Assembly: GCA_023301785.1 (NCBI GenBank)
Contig: JALZUF010000263.1
Location: forward strand, 1 to 5,122
Direction of reading: 5' to 3'
DNA: 5,122 nt
From: Alphaproteobacteria bacterium
GTDB lineage: Bacteria; Pseudomonadota; Alphaproteobacteria; Micavibrionales; Micavibrionaceae
Shown: one piece after another, positions 1 to 4,949 of the stretch
Position numbering within the stretch: the first letter of the stretch is position 1
How the letters are laid out: each line of letters opens with the position of its first letter
Notes under the pieces: model-generated
What the model was told of the DNA's origin: nothing
Database searches by the model: none
Seen by the model: the letters and a program-made list of their open reading frames with translations, nothing else
Position numbers and translations under genes: made by a program

Positions 1-141
1 GAGATCAGCGAAGACGAAGAAGACATGCTTGATCTGGCCTTTGACGTGCGTGATACGTCGCGCCTGTGCTGTCAGATCATCGTTGATGAAAATCTAGAGG
101 GCTTAACTGTTGCCATGCCAGGCACAGATGTTAATTGGTAA
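1..141 (+). CDS. [2Fe-2S] ferredoxin, adrenodoxin type (3' end only)
   Basis: This is the last 46 codons of a gene that begins before the window; frame 1 is open from base 1 to the TAA at 139-141. The visible protein has the acidic EDEEDMLDLAF segment, then DVRDTSRLCCQI, then a closing EGLTVAMPGT. That order is characteristic of the C-terminal half of adrenodoxin-like ferredoxins, where an acidic helix docks the redox partner and the cysteine of the SRLxCQI motif is the fourth cluster ligand (visible residue 24 here). The first three cysteine ligands lie upstream and cannot be checked. Family members pass single electrons in the cytoplasm, for example in Fe-S cluster assembly or to cytochrome P450 and related enzymes; which partner applies here is not visible. 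The residue before the ligand is also Cys, where Gly, Ser or Ala is more usual. No terminator follows the stop codon. Confidence 0.88.
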   Translation, partial: EISEDEEDMLDLAFDVRDTSRLCCQIIVDENLEGLTVAMPGTDVNW

Positions 142-218
142 AAACCAAAATCTAGCCCTATCCCTGCCATAATCATCGTGTTAATTTAAAGACTAATCAT
201 TTTTAAATTTATTGCCTC

Positions 219-1541
219 ATGATCCATTCCCATCTTCTAAAATTCATTCTATTCGCGCTTTGCTTTGCCTTGAATATAGGCACGGCACACGCTCTAGATG
301 TTGATAACGTTCGTTTTGGCCTCCATAGTGACAAAGTACGTATGGTCATTGAGCTGGACGAGATCAGCGAATATAGAACCACCATGTTGCCCGCTAAAAA
401 CGGTGAGCCTTACCGCCTCATTGTTGATCTTCCTTCTTTTAATTGGAAAGCAGGGACTATTAAACGTCCCCCAAACACAAACATCACCGATGTGCGCTCT
501 GGCGATTTATCTAGAGACGTAAAACGGATCATCGTTGATCTGGATAAACCTGCACAAATACTCAAAGCTTTTAACATCCCCGCCAGTGGGTCAAAAGTAG
601 ATCGCCTTGTTATTGATTTTAAATCCGTGACAAAAACAGCGTTCAGCAAATCGTCATCAAAATCATTTGGTACATTACCAGATACCAGCAATTTAAACTC
701 CCTGATCGCTAGTCAATTTAACGAAGCCGAAACGATTAAGCCTGAAAACGATACTTTAAAAACACTCAAAGAAATTATTCTGCCCAGCAAAAAACCAAGT
801 GTTATTGGCGCAAAGCAATCAGAACCAACACCGACCTCTCCTTTGCGTAAGCCTCTAATCGTAATCGACGCAGGCCATGGTGGTAAAGACCCGGGGGCGA
901 TTGGTGCCGAAAGCCAAAAAGAAAAAGACATCACTTTGGCCGCCGCAAGAACCTTGAAAAAGAAATTGGAAAAAACAGGGCGCTACCGTGCCACCCTCAC
1001 ACGTGATAATGATAAATACATCAAGCTCAGCCGCCGCGTTGGTATCGCCCGCGAAAAGGAAGCTGATCTTTTTATCTCGCTTCATGCTGACTCCATCGGT
1101 AATTCAAAAATACAAGGTGCCTCTATTTATACGCTTTCAAACAAGGCCTCAGATGCACAAACTGCGAAGCTTGCCCGCCGTGAAAATCAATCAGATTTAA
1201 TCGCAGGTGTAGACCTTAGCCATGAAGACAAAGACGTTGCCAATATCCTTCTTGATTTAGCGATGCGCGATACAATGAACCAATCTAAATTTTTCGCCAA
1301 TATCGTCGTCGGCAAAATGGAGAAGAAAGGCATTCGCGTCCTTCCACGTCCACACCGCTATGCTGGTTTTGCCGTTTTGAAAGCGCCAGATACCCCTTCT
1401 ATTCTTTTTGAGATGGGTTTTATGTCTAACAGAAGTGAGGCGCGCCTACTTTCGACCTCAAATTACCGTGATAAAATTGCATCAGCGTTAATTGCCAGTA
1501 TTGATAGCTATTTTGAAAAAGTGAGAGATAACAACAACTAG
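219..1541 (+). CDS. amiC: N-acetylmuramoyl-L-alanine amidase, AmiC/AmiB type with AMIN domain
   Basis: A 440-residue periplasmic zinc amidase that would cut the bond between N-acetylmuramic acid and L-Ala of the stem peptide, a step used in daughter-cell separation. Residues 1-25 form a Sec-type signal peptide with a hydrophobic core and an AHA cleavage site; there is no twin-arginine motif, unlike E. coli AmiC. Residues about 28-135 fit an AMIN domain (peptidoglycan/septal targeting), 140-210 are a Ser/Lys/Pro-rich linker, and 212-435 are an Amidase_3 catalytic domain. Expected zinc ligands are present: H220 in IDAGHGG, E235 and H289 in SLHADS, with the catalytic glutamate E398 in LFEMGFMSN. 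Residues about 323-356 match the extra helical segment that in AmiB/AmiC blocks the active site until an EnvC/NlpD-type activator binds. The ATG at 219 is chosen because it yields the complete signal peptide, although no good Shine-Dalgarno precedes it. The 77-base gap after the ferredoxin gene has no convincing promoter, so co-transcription is possible. Confidence 0.95.
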   Translation: MIHSHLLKFILFALCFALNIGTAHALDVDNVRFGLHSDKVRMVIELDEISEYRTTMLPAKNGEPYRLIVDLPSFNWKAGTIKRPPNTNITDVRSGDLSRDVKRIIVDLDKPAQILKAFNIPASGSKVDRLVIDFKSVTKTAFSKSSSKSFGTLPDTSNLNSLIASQFNEAETIKPENDTLKTLKEIILPSKKPSVIGAKQSEPTPTSPLRKPLIVIDAGHGGKDPGAIGAESQKEKDITLAAARTLKKKLEKTGRYRATLTRDNDKYIKLSRRVGIAREKEADLFISLHADSIGNSKIQGASIYTLSNKASDAQTAKLARRENQSDLIAGVDLSHEDKDVANILLDLAMRDTMNQSKFFANIVVGKMEKKGIRVLPRPHRYAGFAVLKAPDTPSILFEMGFMSNRSEARLLSTSNYRDKIASALIASIDSYFEKVRDNNN

Positions 1542-1586
1542 CGAGCACTTAAAGTTCCATTTCAAAATAGATATCGTTCAAATCGT

Positions 1587-1625
1587 GTAAAAAGTTGAAA
1601 AACTTACGAAAAATTGAAAAAAACG
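1587..1625 (+). promoter_or_regulatory. Phased A-tracts / UP-element-like region upstream of the lipoprotein promoter
   Basis: Four A-tracts lie at 1589-1593, 1598-1602, 1609-1613 and 1617-1623. Their centres (1591, 1600, 1611, 1620) are 9, 11 and 9 bases apart, close to one helical turn, which predicts intrinsic bending. They end just before the putative -35 at 1626, where an AT-rich UP element contacted by the RNA polymerase alpha C-terminal domain would lie. The tracts are seen directly; the function is inferred. Confidence 0.5.
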
Positions 1626-1655
1626 TTTACCAAACCCGAAACTCTGTTGTATAAG
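1626..1655 (+). promoter_or_regulatory. Putative sigma70-type promoter of the small lipoprotein gene
   Basis: TTTACC at 1626-1631 (4 of 6 to TTGACA) and TATAAG at 1650-1655 (5 of 6 to TATAAT) are separated by 18 bases. The start of transcription would be near 1661-1663, giving a leader of about 73 bases. The AT-rich phased tracts immediately upstream and the strong terminator after the gene support an independent, strongly transcribed unit. A TTGAAA at 1614 was also considered as the -35 but is too far away (30 bases). Confidence 0.5.
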
Positions 1656-1662
1656 AAGTGAG

Positions 1663-1713
1663 GTTTTCCCGATAGGGAGACTTTGTTTATTAAATAGACA
1701 GACAAACCCTGTC
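1663..1713 (+). other. Structured 5' leader of the lipoprotein mRNA
   Basis: Two short hairpins can be drawn in the predicted leader. The first is centred on CCC-GATA-GGG (about 1667-1682), extendable to six pairs with one G-U. The second is GACAG (1697-1701) pairing with CTGTC (1709-1713) around a seven-base loop. The Shine-Dalgarno at 1723-1727 stays outside both. Leaders of this kind are known to stabilise abundant envelope-protein mRNAs such as ompA; that role is an inference here. No known riboswitch class is recognised. Confidence 0.35.
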
Positions 1714-1734
1714 AAAACAATGAAGGATATTAAA

Positions 1735-1947
1735 ATGAAAAAATTACTACTTACAACTATGATTCTTGGTTCAACTGTTGCAGTTGCAGCTTGTTCATCT
1801 ACTTACAACTCAGACAGCGACCTAGACGGTTCTTTGACACAAGCACCTTACGCTGAAGAGCGTACAGTTGGTTCAACTGGTGCCGCTCCAGTACGTGCTC
1901 CTGTTCGTTCAGCTGAGCCAGTATTCGAAAGCCGTCAAGTTAAGTAA
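1735..1947 (+). CDS. Small, probably abundant outer-membrane lipoprotein with C-terminal lysine
   Basis: A 70-residue prelipoprotein of no recognised family. Residues 1-19 are a lipoprotein signal peptide (MKK, hydrophobic core, then VAAC lipobox) with the lipidated Cys at 20; the mature chain is 51 residues. Position +2 after the Cys is Ser rather than Asp, which by the Lol rule favours the outer membrane. The mature chain lacks cysteines other than C20, has no heptad pattern, and is rich in Ser, Thr, Ala, Pro and Val, with a doubled APVR motif (residues 51-58) and a final RQVK, so it is probably extended or disordered. The start at 1735 is preferred over the in-frame ATG at 1720 because AAGGA (1723-1727) lies seven bases before it and the signal then begins with a typical MKK. 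All four arginines in the mature chain use CGT and all glycines use GGT, a bias typical of high expression. It has its own putative promoter and a strong terminator, so it is probably monocistronic. Confidence 0.85.
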   Translation: MKKLLLTTMILGSTVAVAACSSTYNSDSDLDGSLTQAPYAEERTVGSTGAAPVRAPVRSAEPVFESRQVK

Positions 1948-1973
1948 TTTGATACTTCGAATTTAAAAATTCT

Positions 1974-2010
1974 AAAAGGCTGTTTGAGTTATCTCAGACA
2001 GCCTTTTTTT
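1974..2010 (+). terminator. Strong Rho-independent terminator after the lipoprotein gene
   Basis: A 15-base left arm (1974-1988) pairs with 1993-2007 around a TTAT loop with only one G-U pair; the core is GGCTGTTTGAG opposite CTCAGACAGCC. The right arm runs into seven T's (2004-2010), so the hairpin plus U-tract is canonical. It lies 26 bases after the stop codon. Read from the other strand it is followed only by TTTTAGAATTTTT, a weaker but possible terminator for transcripts arriving from the minus-strand operon. Confidence 0.93.
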
Positions 2011-2063
2011 CATCCTAATTTTATCTCTTTTATTTTCAAACCTTATTGGGCATTATAGTACAC

Positions 2064-2354
2064 ATGAATATGTTATTTAGAATCCTATCCCTACTCGTTA
2101 TCTCTGCCGCTGGTTTTCTGGCTGTCCCGTTTGTGATCAACTTGATGATATGGGGGAACCTCATTGATACGGCAACCGTTGCCTCCGATTTTCTTCAAAT
2201 CGTTATTCAAAAAGCAATTTTTGTCTGGATTGGCGCGGCTGTACTGGGCGTCATCTCTTTGTTTATAAAACAAAGTTGGAGCATGGCTCTATTGTTCGCC
2301 CCTCTTTTCTTACCAATCATCTACACAATCGGCTACGCCCTCATTCAATCTTAA
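2064..2354 (+). CDS. Small integral membrane protein of unknown function (three predicted helices)
   Basis: A 96-residue hydrophobic protein that I do not recognise. Predicted membrane helices are about residues 4-30, 51-68 and 74-93, with the charged or polar stretch NLIDTATVASD in the first loop and IKQSW in the second. No catalytic motif, cysteine pair or signal-peptidase site is evident. The frame also opens from a TTG at 2046, but ATG 2064 (or ATG 2070, MLFRIL) gives a more natural N-terminus. Neither ATG has a Shine-Dalgarno sequence. A TATAGT at 2054-2059 directly ahead would place a transcription start almost on the ATG, so the message could be leaderless; its -35 is poor. The gene sits alone between the lipoprotein terminator and the convergent L,D-transpeptidase gene. 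A real gene is likely from the sustained three-helix pattern, but conservation cannot be judged here. Confidence 0.6.
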   Translation: MNMLFRILSLLVISAAGFLAVPFVINLMIWGNLIDTATVASDFLQIVIQKAIFVWIGAAVLGVISLFIKQSWSMALLFAPLFLPIIYTIGYALIQS

Positions 2355-2360
2355 AGATTG
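2346..2360. repeat. Perfect inverted repeat at the convergent gene ends
   Basis: CAATCTT (2346-2352) and AAGATTG (2354-2360) are perfect 7-base arms around one base, and the repeat includes the stop codon of the small membrane protein gene. As RNA it can fold as a five-pair hairpin with a TTAAA loop. No T-run follows on either strand, so it is not a standard intrinsic terminator; it may only protect 3' ends or be incidental. Confidence 0.4.
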
Positions 2361-2396
2361 CGAGTAAAATTCTCCAACAACTGCGCCTTCAAGGCC

Positions 2397-3530
2397 TTAG
2401 TTATTGAAGTTATAATTCGGGTTAGACGCAACCGTTTTTTGACGTGGATCTTTTAACGCTTCAGGCTCGGCTTTGCTTTCTTGATACACAACATCTGTAC
2501 GTTCCGTTGATCTTGGCTTTTTAACGGCTTGCTTTTCAACAACTGGAGCCGCTTGCTCCTGCACAACTTCTTCCAGCGTTGGCGCTGCCTCTGATTGTAC
2601 AGGCTTAGCAATATCACGACCACTCACTGTCATAATTTCAATCGGGTAACCACGGTGTTCTGCTACTGCTTTTTTAACCACATCCCAATTAATTTTATCT
2701 TTATGGACGCCCGCTTTTTTATTAATGCGCGCCATATCCGCTGGTGTCATTTTATAAGCAGGCACATCAGGTGATTGCTCTTCAATTTTCAATGTTTGCT
2801 CTTGGTTTGGACTAACTTCCAAATAAAGCGCATCATTCACCCAACCTACTTTGATTGGTTGATCAACAACCGTCACAGACGTTCCTACGGGAACCTGCGG
2901 GAATAACGCTTTGATATCTTCAGGGTACATACGCATACAACCTGAGCTCACACGGCGACCAATACCATAAGGCTTGTTTGTGCCATGCATTAAATATTGT
3001 GGCCATCCAAGGTACAACGCGTGTGTTCCCAATGGATTATCTGGACCAGGCGGTACAGAGACAGGCAAATCTGGATCTTCTTCACGCATACGTTTTGTTG
3101 GACGCCATGTTGGGCCATCCTTCTTACGCACGATCTTTGTTGACCCTGTCGGTGTTTGCAGACCATCACGACCAATAGAAATCGCATAAGTTTGCGGCGG
3201 CTGGCCTTGCTCTTTGAAATAATAAACACGCATCTCGGCCAAGTTGATAACCAAACCATCACGCGGAGCTTCTGGTAATAAATGCTTTTTCGGTAGAATA
3301 ATTTTCGCGCCTTCACCTGGTATCCAAGCATCCAGCTTCGGGTTCGCGGCACGCACCTCGACAAAACCAAGGCTGTTATTACGCGCCAAATGGATTAGCG
3401 TATCTTCAAATTTTGCTTTGTGAACAATCGTTTCCCCAAAGTAATCTTTGTTATATTTATTCGCAGCCATAACATCGCCTGATGTTACAACTAAAACGGC
3501 GACTGCCGCTAAAAATGCTACTAATCTCAT
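2397..3530 (-). CDS. L,D-transpeptidase, ErfK/YbiS type, with LysM-like N-terminal domain
   Basis: A 377-residue periplasmic enzyme of the YkuD family. Relatives form 3-3 meso-DAP cross-links in peptidoglycan or attach Braun-type lipoproteins to it. Residues 1-23 are a signal peptide ending VMAA. Residues about 35-85 resemble a LysM-like peptidoglycan-binding module (DTLIHLARNN, then AANPKLDAWIPGEG and IILP). The catalytic YkuD domain spans about 92-225: the opening DGLVINLAEMRVYYF, the conserved SIGRDGLQTPTG and NPLGTHALYL, then H182 in MHGTN and nucleophile C198 in RRVSSGCMRM. The Ser-Ser-Gly-Cys form, rather than Ser-His-Gly-Cys, is normal in the ErfK/YcfS branch. Residues 225-300 include the LYLEV segment also seen after the domain in ErfK-like proteins. 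A Pro/Ala/Glu/Lys-rich tail (about 306-377) ending NPNYNFNN is extra and looks disordered. Start ATG at 3530 follows AAGGG by eight bases. It lies 11 bases after icd, so is probably co-transcribed. Whether it cross-links peptidoglycan or tethers lipoprotein cannot be decided from sequence. Confidence 0.93.
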   Translation of the reverse strand: MRLVAFLAAVAVLVVTSGDVMAANKYNKDYFGETIVHKAKFEDTLIHLARNNSLGFVEVRAANPKLDAWIPGEGAKIILPKKHLLPEAPRDGLVINLAEMRVYYFKEQGQPPQTYAISIGRDGLQTPTGSTKIVRKKDGPTWRPTKRMREEDPDLPVSVPPGPDNPLGTHALYLGWPQYLMHGTNKPYGIGRRVSSGCMRMYPEDIKALFPQVPVGTSVTVVDQPIKVGWVNDALYLEVSPNQEQTLKIEEQSPDVPAYKMTPADMARINKKAGVHKDKINWDVVKKAVAEHRGYPIEIMTVSGRDIAKPVQSEAAPTLEEVVQEQAAPVVEKQAVKKPRSTERTDVVYQESKAEPEALKDPRQKTVASNPNYNFNN

Positions 3531-3538
3531 ATTAAATG

Positions 3539-3543
3539 CCCTT
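3539..3543 (-). promoter_or_regulatory. Ribosome binding site of the L,D-transpeptidase gene, overlapping the icd stop
   Basis: On the minus strand AAGGG occupies 3543-3539, eight bases before the ATG at 3530, and its two A's are the last bases of the icd TAA stop (3544-3542). A second AAGGAT lies just upstream inside the last icd codons. This arrangement suits translational coupling of the two genes. Confidence 0.7.
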
Positions 3544-4768
3544 ATCCTTGAGAAGCTTTAAAATTCTGCTCGACTTTGTCCATAAATTCGGCTGTTGTCA
3601 AGAAATCATGCGTGTTTCCGCCCTTTTGCGGCATTAATAATGCCAAATCCTTGGTCATATCTCCTGCCTCAACTGTATCAATACACGCTTTTTCCAAGGC
3701 ACGCGCAAAATCGATCAATTCTTGATTTCCATCAAATTTCCCGCGATATTGCAGACCACGCGTCCACGCAAAGATCGACGCAATCGGATTTGTAGACGTA
3801 GCGTTTCCTTTTTGATGTTCGCGATAATGGCGCGTCACCGTCCCGTGTGCCGCCTCGGCCTCAACGGTTTTACCATCTGGCGTCAGTAAAACAGATGTCA
3901 TTAAACCCAAAGACCCGAAGCCTTGCGCAACGATATCTGATTGCACATCACCGTCATAATTCTTACACGCCCATACAAATCCCCCTTTGGATTTGATAGC
4001 ATAGGCAACCATGTCATCGATTAAACGATGCTCATACCAAATTTCCTTGGCTTCAAATTCGGCCTTAAACTCATCATCATAGACGGCCTGAAATATCTCC
4101 ATGAACTTGCCATCATATTGTTTTAAAATGGTATTTTTCGTTGAAAGATAAACTGGGTAGTCACGCGCCAGCCCATAATTAAAACAAGCACGGGCAAAAC
4201 CGCGGATACTGTTATCCACATTATACATCCCCATCGCCACACCAGGTTCAGTGAAATCAAACACATCCCAGCTTTGCGCTTCGCCGCCATCGGCAGGCTC
4301 AAACACCATCTTCAGCTTACCAGCTTCACTGATTTTAACATCTGTGGCTTTATATTGATCGCCAAAGGCATGACGACCAATAACCATCGGCTCTTCCCAC
4401 CCTGGTACATATTTGGGAACGTTATCTGTCACGATCGGCTCTCTAAACACAGTGCCACCTAATATGTTACGGATCGTACCGTTTGGGGACTTCCACATCT
4501 TCTTCAGGCCAAATTCTTCAACACGCCCTTCATCTGGGGTAATCGTCGCACATTTAATCCCTACACCATGCTCTTTGATTGCGTGGGCGGCGTCATGCGT
4601 GATTTTATCATCTGTCGCATCGCGGCTTTGGATAGAAAGGTCATAATATTTCAAATCAATATCCAGATACGGCGTGATGAATTTTTCCTTAATCATCGCC
4701 CAGATAATGCGCGTCATTTCATCGCCATCAATTTCAACGACTGGATTGGATACTTTGATTTTCGACAT
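3542..4768 (-). CDS. icd: NADP-dependent isocitrate dehydrogenase
   Basis: A 408-residue cytoplasmic TCA-cycle enzyme that oxidatively decarboxylates isocitrate to 2-oxoglutarate and makes NADPH. It is full length and collinear with the eukaryote-type class (human IDH1/IDH2, common in alphaproteobacteria), not the E. coli class. Recognisable blocks are VVEIDGDEMTRIIW at the N-terminus, KSPNGTIRNILGGTVFREPI (R100 and R109 bind isocitrate), IGRHAFGDQY (R132, Y139), LSTKNTILK (catalytic K211), RLIDDMVAYA (D251), NYDGDVQSD (metal-binding D274 and D278) and AAHGTVTRHYR (H308, R313 and H314, the NADP adenosine-phosphate site). These predict NADP rather than NAD use. The start at 4768 is chosen over the ATG two codons upstream (4774) because AAGGA at 4779-4775 is six bases from it but abuts the first ATG, and family members begin MxKIKV. 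It is the first gene of a probable operon with the L,D-transpeptidase gene and diverges from the DUF350 gene. Confidence 0.97.
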   Translation of the reverse strand: MSKIKVSNPVVEIDGDEMTRIIWAMIKEKFITPYLDIDLKYYDLSIQSRDATDDKITHDAAHAIKEHGVGIKCATITPDEGRVEEFGLKKMWKSPNGTIRNILGGTVFREPIVTDNVPKYVPGWEEPMVIGRHAFGDQYKATDVKISEAGKLKMVFEPADGGEAQSWDVFDFTEPGVAMGMYNVDNSIRGFARACFNYGLARDYPVYLSTKNTILKQYDGKFMEIFQAVYDDEFKAEFEAKEIWYEHRLIDDMVAYAIKSKGGFVWACKNYDGDVQSDIVAQGFGSLGLMTSVLLTPDGKTVEAEAAHGTVTRHYREHQKGNATSTNPIASIFAWTRGLQYRGKFDGNQELIDFARALEKACIDTVEAGDMTKDLALLMPQKGGNTHDFLTTAEFMDKVEQNFKASQG

Positions 4769-4774
4769 GATCAT

Positions 4775-4779
4775 TCCTT
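4775..4779 (-). promoter_or_regulatory. Ribosome binding site of icd, deciding the start codon
   Basis: AAGGA on the minus strand (4779-4775) is followed by ATGATCATG. Spacing to the first ATG is zero, to the second six bases, so initiation should be at 4768. The first ATG adds only Met-Ile. Confidence 0.75.
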
Positions 4780-4809
4780 AATTTCTTGAACACTTAAATT
4801 CGTAGCCAT

Positions 4810-4837
4810 CTTACATAAGTTTCATCTTATTTATAAG
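4810..4837. promoter_or_regulatory. Two tandem dyads upstream of icd, operator-like
   Basis: CTTACATAAG (4810-4819) and CTTATTTATAAG (4826-4837) are both perfect inverted repeats with a two-base centre, and share CTTA...TAAG arms. Their centres are 17 bases apart, between one and a half and two helical turns. They lie 42-69 bases before the icd ATG, and the second contains, on the minus strand, TATAAA that could be the icd -10. Such placement would suit a transcription factor binding site over the icd promoter. No specific regulator is recognised. Confidence 0.4.
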
Positions 4838-4872
4838 AGGGCTTTAATAATGAATAACATTCTGACAATGAC

Positions 4873-4901
4873 TTGTGGCTGAATCATGACGATGATATTA
4901 T
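4873..4901 (+). promoter_or_regulatory. Possible promoter of the DUF350 gene
   Basis: TTGTGG (4873-4878, 3 of 6 to TTGACA) and TATTAT (4896-4901, 5 of 6 to TATAAT) have a 17-base spacer. The spacer holds a small perfect dyad, ATCAT-GACG-ATGAT (4883-4896). Transcription would start near 4908, about 42 bases before the start codon. The -35 match is weak, so this is tentative. Confidence 0.35.
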
Positions 4902-4949
4902 GTGCAAAATTATTCATTCGCCACGGATCAAAAAGAGGATCAGACAATC

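Noticed and set aside
135..148. TTGGT-AAAA-ACCAA hairpin at the ferredoxin stop codon as a terminator
   Set aside because: The stem has only five pairs, is A/T-rich at the loop, and is not followed by a T-run.
410..1085. Minus-strand open frames across amiC
   Set aside because: They are antisense to intact AMIN and Amidase_3 coding sequence and have no recognisable features.
1592..1605. AAGTT-GAAA-AACTT hairpin as the amiC terminator
   Set aside because: A weak five-pair AT-rich stem followed by ACGAAAAA with no U-tract; better explained as part of the phased A-tract region.
1720..1734. In-frame ATG at 1720 as the lipoprotein start
   Set aside because: It would put the AAGGA Shine-Dalgarno inside the gene and add MKDIK before an otherwise typical MKK signal peptide; ATG 1735 has ideal spacing.
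2046..2063. TTG at 2046 as start of the small membrane protein
   Set aside because: A rare start codon with no Shine-Dalgarno; the added GIIVH residues do not improve the protein, and two ATGs follow closely.
2385..2398. GCCTT-C-AAGGC / AAGGCCTT palindromes as a terminator of the L,D-transpeptidase gene
   Set aside because: Only three pairs can form with a real loop, and no T-run follows on the minus strand.
2990..3370. 126-codon open frame on the minus strand
   Set aside because: It lies wholly inside the L,D-transpeptidase gene in another frame and gives an Arg/Cys/Val-rich protein without motifs, so it is a shadow.
4413..4789. Plus-strand open frames across the 5' part of icd
   Set aside because: They are antisense to a full-length, motif-complete icd and show no domain or start signal.
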